This document shows, piece by piece, positions 1-5,407 of a stretch of 5,407 nt of DNA. Origin of the DNA: CAZTWC01 sp964617105 [NCBI: uncultured Myxococcia bacterium]. Lineage in GTDB: Bacteria > CAZTWC01. Below the pieces are notes generated by a model. It had not been told where the DNA came from. It ran no database searches and was given only the letters and a program-made list of their open reading frames with translations. Each line of letters starts with the position of its first letter. The stretch's first letter is position 1. A program made the translations under genes and the position numbers. The stretch covers positions 1 through 5,407 of the forward strand of contig CAZTWC010000259.1 in NCBI GenBank assembly GCA_964617105.1. The letters are read 5' to 3'.

Positions 1-1025
1 TAGAAATAATAAAAGGAGATAATGAAAAATATATTTATCGTAAGGGAGACCAATTAATAGACTTTTTTAACTCTATTGAAGGTGAAGAAATACATAATAA
101 CGATTTTTCTTATAGAGGACAATTTGCACAATTAAAACTAAAAGAATTTAATAACACTTACAAAATGAAAGGAGTTATAGAAAATTCTTTCTATCCTCTT
201 CTAGCGAAAAATAGAGAAAACGCTGAAAGTTTACTACAAGAAATCAATCAATTGTTAAAACAGGATGGATATAAACTTATAGACTCCAATACAGGACTAA
301 AAGCAGTATCTCTAGATGAAGCATTACAATTGTATAACAATGATGGAAAGAGAGTTTTTAAAGAGGGAACTTTTGGTCTATTTATTAGCCATAGAGATAA
401 TTTCAAACGCTATGCTAATGATATAAAAAAATCATTAGTAGTTTATGGCATATCTTCATTTGTTGCCCATGAAGATATTGAACCCACTACCGAATGGATT
501 AAAGAAATAGAAAAAGCATTGTTTGAAATGGATGCTTTAATTGCCTTGCTGTCAAAGGGATTCTCAGAAAGTGTATGGACAAATCAAGAGATTGGCTATG
601 CATCAGGTAGGGAAAAATTGATTTTATCAGCAAAATTTGAAGAAGATCCCCAAGGTTTTATAAGTAGATTCCAAGCGTTACCTGTCAAAAAAAATGATAT
701 AGATGGATTTTGTTTAAGTATTGTTGAAAATTTAATAAAAAATCCAATCACTAAAGAAAGGATGATTACCTCATATTTTTCTTCTATACAAAATTCGGGT
801 TCCTTTGATGAATCAAAAAAATGGGCTACATTATTACCTTACATTAATAATGTGAATGAAAACCAAATTAATCATTTAATTGATGCTTATAATAATAATT
901 CTCAGGCATACAATTGTTTTTTATTAAATGGCCAAAAAGGTGATATAGATATTGCTTCAAGAATAAATAGTTGGTTAAAAGAAAAAAAATATAAAATTGA
1001 AAATACAAAGATCGTAAAATTATGA
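1..1025 (+). CDS. TIR-domain protein, probable NAD-consuming defence effector (5' partial, start lies upstream of window)
   Basis: The first complete codon is at 3, and the frame is open without a stop from there to the TGA at 1023-1025, giving 340 visible residues. The ATG at 165 (visible residue 55) has no Shine-Dalgarno close upstream. The 54 codons before it read like a real domain (YRKGDQLIDFF, then FSYRGQF), continuing into an Asn-rich, DGYKL-containing stretch as in N-terminal domains of abortive-infection-type proteins. The TIR domain spans about visible residues 122-225: FISHR (nt 381-395), AHEDIEPTTEW, DALIALLSKGF, and WTNQE (nt 576-590). Its Glu (nt 588-590) sits where TIR NADases have their catalytic glutamate. 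The DPQGF and QAL segment after it fits the bacterial HEDIEPT-type TIR family. The last 80 residues are probably helical, of unknown role, perhaps a sensor or oligomerisation part. No signal peptide or membrane segment is visible, so it is presumably cytosolic. It overlaps hsdR by 4 bases. NAD cleavage is inferred from the family; a signalling-nucleotide synthase role is also possible. Confidence 0.85.
   Translation, partial: EIIKGDNEKYIYRKGDQLIDFFNSIEGEEIHNNDFSYRGQFAQLKLKEFNNTYKMKGVIENSFYPLLAKNRENAESLLQEINQLLKQDGYKLIDSNTGLKAVSLDEALQLYNNDGKRVFKEGTFGLFISHRDNFKRYANDIKKSLVVYGISSFVAHEDIEPTTEWIKEIEKALFEMDALIALLSKGFSESVWTNQEIGYASGREKLILSAKFEEDPQGFISRFQALPVKKNDIDGFCLSIVENLIKNPITKERMITSYFSSIQNSGSFDESKKWATLLPYINNVNENQINHLIDAYNNNSQAYNCFLLNGQKGDIDIASRINSWLKEKKYKIENTKIVKL
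1022..1025 (+). promoter_or_regulatory. ATGA start/stop overlap coupling the TIR gene to hsdR
   Basis: The hsdR start ATG (1022-1024) shares bases with the TIR stop TGA (1023-1025). The preceding 20 bases are A-rich and hold only a weak purine stretch (AAAG at 1007-1010), so hsdR has no good ribosome binding site of its own. This arrangement is typical of termination-reinitiation, where ribosomes finishing the first gene start the second. It implies one transcript and linked dosage of the two proteins. Confidence 0.8.
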
Positions 1026-4000
1026 ACAAAATCACCGAATCCCAAATAGAAGAACTAGCCATCGAACTGCTAGAAAAACAGAGTTATCAATATATTTACG
1101 CCCCAGATATCGCTCCGGACAGTGACTCTCCGGAAAGAGAATCCTTTGAAGAGGTTCTACTATTAGATAGGCTACGAACTGTAATAAATAGAATTAACCC
1201 CTTGATCCCTGCGGATTGTCAGGAGGATGCGATTAGGCAGATTCAGCGGATTAACTCTCCTGAATTGATTGCCAATAATGAAAAATTTCACCGCATGTTA
1301 ACTGAGGGGATAAATGTCAGTTATCAAAAAGAGGGGTCTACTAGAGGAGATCTGGTCTGGTTAATTGACTTTGAAAATCCTGAAAATAACGATTTTCTTG
1401 TGGCTAACCAGTTCACTGTTATTGAAAACAATGTTAATAAACGCCCGGATCTTATTATTTTCATCAATGGCATACCCTTGGTGGTGATTGAACTTAAGAA
1501 TCCCACTGATGAAACTGCTACTATCAAATCTGCTTTCAGGCAACTTCAAACTTACAAACAGGCTATTTCTGGGTTGTTCACTTATAACGGCATTCTGATT
1601 GTTTCCGATGGACTTGAGGCCAAGGCAGGCTCTATCTCTGCAGGCTATTCTCGCTTTATGGCCTGGAAAACCTCTGATGGCAAGGTGGAAGCCTCGCCCT
1701 TGATAGGTCAGTTGGAAACCTTAATAAAGGGCATGCTTAAAAAAGAGACGCTGCTGGATTTAATCAGCCATTTTGTGGTCTTTGAAAAGACGAAAAAAGA
1801 AGATATTAAAACCGGTATTATCACTATTGAAACTGTTAAAAAGATTGCTTACTATCACCAGTATTATGCGGTTAATAGGGCCGTGGAATCAACCTTGCGG
1901 GCATCAGGTTATTTGGAGTTACCTGAAAAAACAGGCGGCACTGATATTTTAAGAGAATCTCCTGCCAGTTACGGTTTGACAGGTGTTGATTCTCAATCCT
2001 TTCGAGATCGAAAAGGAGGGGTTGTTTGGCATACTCAAGGTAGTGGAAAATCTCTTTCCATGCTGTTTTATACAGGAAAAGTTGTGTTAACCATGGATAA
2101 TCCTACTGTAGTGGTAATTACTGATAGAAACGATCTTGATGACCAATTATTTGATACCTTTGCCGCTTCCAAACAATTGTTGCGACAGGAGCCCCTTCAG
2201 GCAGAAAATAGAGATCATTTAAAAGAACTCCTTAAAGTGGCCTCTGGTGGAGTAGTATTTACTACCATTCAAAAATTTCATCCCCAAGAGGGCAATGTTT
2301 ATGAAACCCTTTCTGAAAGAGAAAACATCGTTGTTATAGCAGACGAGGCTCACAGAACCCAATATGGCTTCAGGGCCAAGACCCTTGATGTAAAAAGCGA
2401 AACTGGCAGTGTGGTGGGCAAAAAAATAGTCTACGGCTTTGCTAAATATATGAGGGATGCTTTACCAAGAGCAACCTATCTCGGCTTTACAGGAACCCCT
2501 ATAGAGAGTTCTGATGTCAATACTCCGGCTGTATTTGGTAATTATGTCGATGTTTATGATATTGCTCAGGCTGTGGATGATGGTGCAACGGTGAGGATTT
2601 ATTATGAAAGCCGACTTGCTAAAATAAATTTAAGCGAGGAGGGGAAAGAACTAGTTGCTGAATTGGATGCAGATTTGGAGCAAGAGGAGTTAACCGAATC
2701 ACAAAAGGCAAAAACCAAATGGACTCGGCTGGAGGCCCTAATAGGTAGTAGGGAGCGCATTTCAATGGTGGCGGGTGATATTATTGCACATTTTCACCAA
2801 CGTCAGGAGATCTTTGAAGGGAAAGCCATGGTAGTAGCCATGTCCCGCCGTATTGCTGCCGAGTTATATGATGAAATAATTAAGATAAAACCTCATTGGC
2901 ATGATGATGATTTAAAAAAAGGTAATATCAAGGTTGTTATGACCTCTGCTTCTTCTGATGGACCGACGATTTCTAAACACCACACCACAAAAGATCAGCG
3001 GAGACTTTTAGCAGACAGGATGAAAGATCCGGAAGATGAATTAAAACTAGTTATTGTCCGTGATATGTGGCTGACAGGCTTTGATGTGCCTTGCCTGCAC
3101 TCACTATATATCGATAAACCCATGAGGGGTCATAATCTTATGCAAGGTATTGCCAGGGTTAATCGGGTATATAAAGATAAGCCAGGTGGTCTTGTGGTGG
3201 ACTATTTGGGAATAGCCTCAGATCTAAAAAAGGCTCTATCTTTTTATTCAGATAGTGGTGGCAAGGGAGATCCTGCCATAGTTGTGGAACAGGCTGTGCA
3301 GTTGATGCTGGAGAAATTGGAGGTCGTATCCCAAATGTTTCATGGCTTTGCCTATGAAAATTATTTCGGAGCAGATACAAGAAAAAAACTGTCCCTTATT
3401 CTAGCAGCAGAAGAGCATATCCTCTCCCTGGAAAATGGAAAAAAACGGTATATAGACGAAGTTACAGCCTTATCAAAAGCCTATGCCCTTGCTGCTTCCC
3501 ATGAACAGGCTGTGGATGTAAAAGATGAGATATCCTTTTTTCAAGCAATAAAGTCAAGATTGGCAAAATTTGACAGCAGTGGTTCTGGTAGAACAGACGA
3601 AGAGATAGAAACTGCCATCAGGCAGGTTATAGATAAGGCTTTGGTCAGCGAACAAGTAATAGATGTTTTTGATGCTGCCGGTATAAAGAAACCAGATATT
3701 TCTGTGCTCTCTGAAGAATTTCTCATGGAAGTTCAAAACATGGAGCATAAAAATGTTGCTGTAGAAGTGTTAAAGAAGTTACTAAATGATGAAATAAAAA
3801 CTAGAGCAAAAAAGAATCTGATTCAGAGTAAAACTTTGCTGGAGATGCTGGAAAAATCTATCAGAAAATATCATAACCAGATTATAACTGCCGTAGAAGT
3901 TATTGAAGAATTAATAGAACTGAGCAAAGAAATTCATAATATGGATGCAGAGCCCCAAGAAATGGGGCTGACTGATTATGAGTATTCCTTTTATACTGCT

Positions 4001-4252
4001 TTGGCTGACAATGAGAGTGCCAGAGAGGTTATGGAAAAGGATAAATTAAAGGAACTGGCTGTTGTCTTATTTGAAAGAGTTAAAACTAATGCTTCCATTG
4101 ACTGGACTATCAAAGAGAGTGTGAAGGCAAAATTAAAAGTCATTGTAAAGAGGACTCTCCGACAATTTGGATATCCTCCAGACATGCAGAAATTAGCGAC
4201 AGAAACGGTTTTGAAGCAGGCGGAACTTATTGCTGATGAGATTGTAGGATGA
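1022..4252 (+). CDS. hsdR: Type I restriction enzyme, restriction/translocase subunit R (HsdR)
   Basis: This 1076-residue protein has the usual length for HsdR and looks intact. HsdR binds the HsdM2S methyltransferase core, translocates DNA using ATP, and cuts at a distance from unmethylated target sites. The N-terminal nuclease domain (about 1-250) has the PD-(E/x)K centre: RPD at 141-143, ELK at 157-159 and the RecB-like QxxxY motif Q174-Y178. The SF2 motor follows: Walker A HTQGSGKS (337-344), DEAH (441-444), motif III GFTGTP (488-493), and motif VI-like QGIARVNR (708-715). Residues from about 740 to 1070 match the C-terminal domain of the HindI-type subunit (DUF3387), with KKPDISVLSEEF, MGLTDYEYSFY, IDWTIKESV and FGYPPD. 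The start at 1022 is chosen because residues from ITESQIEELA onward align with the family's normal N-terminus. There is no strong Shine-Dalgarno before it, so translation probably depends on the overlapping TIR gene. hsdM and hsdS are not in the window. Confidence 0.97.
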   Translation: MNKITESQIEELAIELLEKQSYQYIYAPDIAPDSDSPERESFEEVLLLDRLRTVINRINPLIPADCQEDAIRQIQRINSPELIANNEKFHRMLTEGINVSYQKEGSTRGDLVWLIDFENPENNDFLVANQFTVIENNVNKRPDLIIFINGIPLVVIELKNPTDETATIKSAFRQLQTYKQAISGLFTYNGILIVSDGLEAKAGSISAGYSRFMAWKTSDGKVEASPLIGQLETLIKGMLKKETLLDLISHFVVFEKTKKEDIKTGIITIETVKKIAYYHQYYAVNRAVESTLRASGYLELPEKTGGTDILRESPASYGLTGVDSQSFRDRKGGVVWHTQGSGKSLSMLFYTGKVVLTMDNPTVVVITDRNDLDDQLFDTFAASKQLLRQEPLQAENRDHLKELLKVASGGVVFTTIQKFHPQEGNVYETLSERENIVVIADEAHRTQYGFRAKTLDVKSETGSVVGKKIVYGFAKYMRDALPRATYLGFTGTPIESSDVNTPAVFGNYVDVYDIAQAVDDGATVRIYYESRLAKINLSEEGKELVAELDADLEQEELTESQKAKTKWTRLEALIGSRERISMVAGDIIAHFHQRQEIFEGKAMVVAMSRRIAAELYDEIIKIKPHWHDDDLKKGNIKVVMTSASSDGPTISKHHTTKDQRRLLADRMKDPEDELKLVIVRDMWLTGFDVPCLHSLYIDKPMRGHNLMQGIARVNRVYKDKPGGLVVDYLGIASDLKKALSFYSDSGGKGDPAIVVEQAVQLMLEKLEVVSQMFHGFAYENYFGADTRKKLSLILAAEEHILSLENGKKRYIDEVTALSKAYALAASHEQAVDVKDEISFFQAIKSRLAKFDSSGSGRTDEEIETAIRQVIDKALVSEQVIDVFDAAGIKKPDISVLSEEFLMEVQNMEHKNVAVEVLKKLLNDEIKTRAKKNLIQSKTLLEMLEKSIRKYHNQIITAVEVIEELIELSKEIHNMDAEPQEMGLTDYEYSFYTALADNESAREVMEKDKLKELAVVLFERVKTNASIDWTIKESVKAKLKVIVKRTLRQFGYPPDMQKLATETVLKQAELIADEIVG

Positions 4253-4331
4253 GGGATAAATATGGATAGGTTAATAAAAGAAGGGGAATAATTATTGTAA
4301 TTGCCAACCGTCAGTGAAACACTGGTAAACA

Positions 4332-4369
4332 ATAACTAAACGTTTTTATAGATAAAAGTTAAAAGTTAT
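4332..4369. repeat. AT-rich imperfect inverted repeat downstream of hsdR
   Basis: The outer arms ATAACT (4332-4337) and AGTTAT (4364-4369) are perfect complements. After a 5-by-5 mismatched section, inner arms TTTTTAT (4343-4349) and ATAAAAG (4352-4358) pair again with one T-G wobble, around a very short AG centre. The structure would be weak because it is almost all A-T. It lies 80 bases after the hsdR stop and could be an operator-like or 3'-end element, or chance in AT-rich DNA. Confidence 0.3.
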
Positions 4370-4396
4370 TTAAAAAGTAAATACTGAACGGCAGTT

Positions 4397-4439
4397 AAGA
4401 AGTGAGAGAGGGAGAAAGGTGGAAGAGGAGAGATAAAAA
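4397..4439 (+). other. Polypurine tract in the hsdR-rhuM gap
   Basis: Of these 43 bases only three are pyrimidines (T at 4403, 4420 and 4434); the rest is A/G, including repeated GAGAG and GGAAGAGGAG. It contains the best Shine-Dalgarno-like sequence of the gap, GAGGAG at 4425-4430. I cannot assign a function. The strand asymmetry is directly visible, but whether it matters is unknown. Confidence 0.45.
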
Positions 4440-4545
4440 TAGTGAATCTAATGTCTGATATCTGAATTGAAGCCCAGAGTAAAGAATGGTTGAAGAATCA
4501 CGAAAATGGCTTAATTTCAGTGGCCTGACAAAATCGAAAGAAAAT

Positions 4546-5407
4546 ATGACCATAAAACCGAACAAAAACAAAAAAATACAAAAATCCGAAAAAAAAGTGA
4601 CTTCCCTCATCCGCTCCTCGGCGGCCGAATATTTGACTTTTGTTGCTGCAACTGGAAAAGGAGGCGTTGAGGCTGTTTATGCAGATGAAAACATCTGGCT
4701 GACTCAGAAAATGATGGGAGTTCTCTATGATGTGGAAACCCATACTGTCAATTATCACCTGAAAAAAGTGTTTTCAGATAGTGAGTTGGAGGAAGATTCA
4801 GTTATTCGAAATTTTCGAATAACTGCCGCTGACGGAAAGAACTATAACACCAAACACTATAATCTCTCGGCTATTATTGCAGTTGGTTACAAGGTCAACT
4901 CCGAACGTGCCGTCCAGTTCCGCAAATGGGCGACTACTATAATTAAGGAGTACACTATCAAGGCTTATGTGATGGATGATGAGCGTATAAAAAGCGGCGG
5001 TTCTATCCTCACTGAGCAATACTTTGAAGAGCAACTGGAGCGCATCCGGGAAATACGCCTGAGCGAGCGCAAGTTTTACCAGAAGATCACCGATATCTAT
5101 GCCACGTCCATCGACTATGATGTGAGTGCTCAAGGTACAAAACGCTTTTTTGCTACGGTGCAAAATAAGCTGCACTGGGCTATTCATGGGCAGACGGCTG
5201 CCGAAGTGATCGTTGACCGGGCAGACCACCAAAAACAGAACATGGGCTTGACAACCTGGAAAGACGCTCCCAAAGGTAAAATCCAAAAATTCGATGTCAG
5301 TGTGGCCAAGAATTACTTGACTGAAAATGAAATGGCTCAACTGCAGCGGCTTGTATCAGCCTATCTGGATGTAGCGGAAGGTATGGCCCTTCGTAAAATC
5401 CCGATGA
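4546..5407 (+). CDS. rhuM: RhuM-family protein (3' partial, continues beyond window)
   Basis: The frame from ATG 4546 stays open to the window edge, giving 287 residues. Family members are usually about 330-350 residues, so probably 50 or so are missing. Family features in order: SSAAEYLTF (24-32), a helix-turn-helix-like block NIWLTQKMMGVLYDV (49-63) through VNYHLKKVF (68-76), DGKNYNTKHYNL (96-107), RAVQFRKWAT (121-130), IREIRLSERKFYQKITDIYAT (167-187 region), TKRFFATVQNKLHWA (198-212), and KGKIQKFDVSVAKNYLTE (243-260). RhuM was named as a Salmonella virulence-associated protein; its biochemical role is not established, and DNA binding is only suggested by the HTH-like part. An in-frame ATG at 4486 would add 20 residues. 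I prefer 4546 because family members begin with a short Lys-rich leader before SSAAEYL, but neither ATG has a strong ribosome binding site (a weak GAAAG at 4536-4540 precedes 4546). GC and codon use are richer than in the two upstream genes. It lies 293 bases after hsdR in the same direction. Confidence 0.9.
   Translation, partial: MTIKPNKNKKIQKSEKKVTSLIRSSAAEYLTFVAATGKGGVEAVYADENIWLTQKMMGVLYDVETHTVNYHLKKVFSDSELEEDSVIRNFRITAADGKNYNTKHYNLSAIIAVGYKVNSERAVQFRKWATTIIKEYTIKAYVMDDERIKSGGSILTEQYFEEQLERIREIRLSERKFYQKITDIYATSIDYDVSAQGTKRFFATVQNKLHWAIHGQTAAEVIVDRADHQKQNMGLTTWKDAPKGKIQKFDVSVAKNYLTENEMAQLQRLVSAYLDVAEGMALRKIPM
4799..4825. repeat. 27-bp perfect palindrome (13-bp arms, 1-bp centre) inside the rhuM-family gene
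   Basis: The left arm CAGTTATTCGAAA (4799-4811) is the exact reverse complement of the right arm at 4813-4825, around a single T at 4812. Each arm contains TTCGAA (4805-4810 and 4814-4819), itself a palindrome, so the motif also appears as a close direct repeat. Pairing breaks at 4798/4826. It lies in frame over residues 85-94 (SVIRNFRITA), so codon constraint shapes part of it. It could be a protein binding site, an RNA hairpin in the message, or chance helped by the coding sequence. Confidence 0.85.

Larger units (their letters stand above)
4253..4545. other. Intergenic region between hsdR and the rhuM-family gene, no intact gene seen
   Basis: No frame on either strand here gives a protein I can support. 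A nine-codon frame opens at 4262 just after hsdR and is not credible as a gene. In order the stretch contains a short weak hairpin (CAGTG-AAA-CACTG, 4312-4324), an AT-rich imperfect inverted repeat (4332-4369), a polypurine tract (4397-4439), and a Shine-Dalgarno-like GAGGAG before a GTG frame that stops after seven codons. I see no convincing sigma-70 promoter with both boxes, and no terminator with a stem followed by a T-run. If rhuM is transcribed separately from hsdR, its promoter should lie here. Confidence 0.6.

Noticed and set aside
14-57. AAAGGAG followed at good spacing by ATG at 22, looking like a perfect gene start.
   Set aside because: The frame ends at TAA 55-57 after 11 codons, and it lies inside the open, domain-like frame of the TIR gene.
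848-860. Small hairpin ACATT-AAT-AATGT region in the TIR gene.
   Set aside because: Five A-T-rich base pairs in very AT-rich coding DNA are expected by chance.
1998-2016. Inverted repeat TTTCGA-GA-TCGAAA within hsdR.
   Set aside because: Short arms with a 2-base centre inside a well-conserved coding stretch; not distinguishable from chance.
4262-4291. Nine-codon frame starting with ATG just after the hsdR stop.
   Set aside because: Too short, no homology that I recognise and no clear ribosome binding site at the right distance.
4307-4326. Hairpin CAGTG-AAA-CACTG as the terminator of hsdR.
   Set aside because: The stem is only five clean base pairs plus wobbles, and no T-run follows; the nearest T5 is at 4343-4347, 17 or more bases away.
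3991-4332. 113-codon open frame on the minus strand over the end of hsdR.
   Set aside because: It is antisense to the conserved C-terminal domain of HsdR and shows low-complexity Ser/Thr/Leu content typical of a shadow frame.
4490-4517. Possible promoter for rhuM: TTGAAG with TAATTT 16 bases later.
   Set aside because: The -10 box matches the consensus at only three of six positions, which is expected by chance in AT-rich DNA.
4798-5340. 180-codon open frame on the minus strand.
   Set aside because: It is antisense to the clearly conserved rhuM-family protein; its translation is Leu/Phe/His/Ser-rich with no recognisable domain.

Overview
The window holds three protein-coding genes, all on the + strand, that look like part of a defence locus built around a type I restriction-modification (R-M) system. 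Low GC, especially in the first kilobase, and the protein style suggest a Bacillota/Clostridia-like host. This is a weak inference, because all three gene types are accessory and move between lineages. No tRNA, rRNA, CRISPR array, transposase or att site is visible.

Layout. (1) Positions 1-1025: the 3' part of a gene for a TIR-domain protein. Its frame is open to the left edge, so the true start lies outside the window. An in-frame ATG at 165 falls inside what looks like a conserved N-terminal domain and is probably not the start. (2) Positions 1022-4252: a complete hsdR, the 1076-residue restriction/translocase subunit of a type I R-M enzyme. It has an intact nuclease centre, an intact SF2 motor and a HindI-type C-terminal domain. 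Its ATG overlaps the TIR stop codon (ATGA), so the two genes are very probably cotranscribed and translationally coupled. (3) Positions 4253-4545: 293 bases with no credible intact gene. They hold an AT-rich imperfect inverted repeat, a polypurine tract, and a Shine-Dalgarno-like site in front of a short frame broken by a stop. (4) Positions 4546-5407: the 5' part of a RhuM-family gene, which runs off the right edge and carries a 27-bp near-perfect palindrome in its coding sequence.

How they may work together. HsdR needs HsdM and HsdS, which are not in the window and would be expected upstream of the TIR gene or further away. The TIR protein keeps the predicted catalytic glutamate of NAD-consuming TIR domains. 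Its tight coupling to hsdR suggests a backup or abortive-infection arm tied to the restriction enzyme, but this is inference from context. RhuM proteins have often been noted near type I R-M genes and their function there is not settled. Base composition rises from very AT-rich (TIR) through intermediate (hsdR) to near-balanced (rhuM), which suggests the locus was assembled from pieces of different origin.
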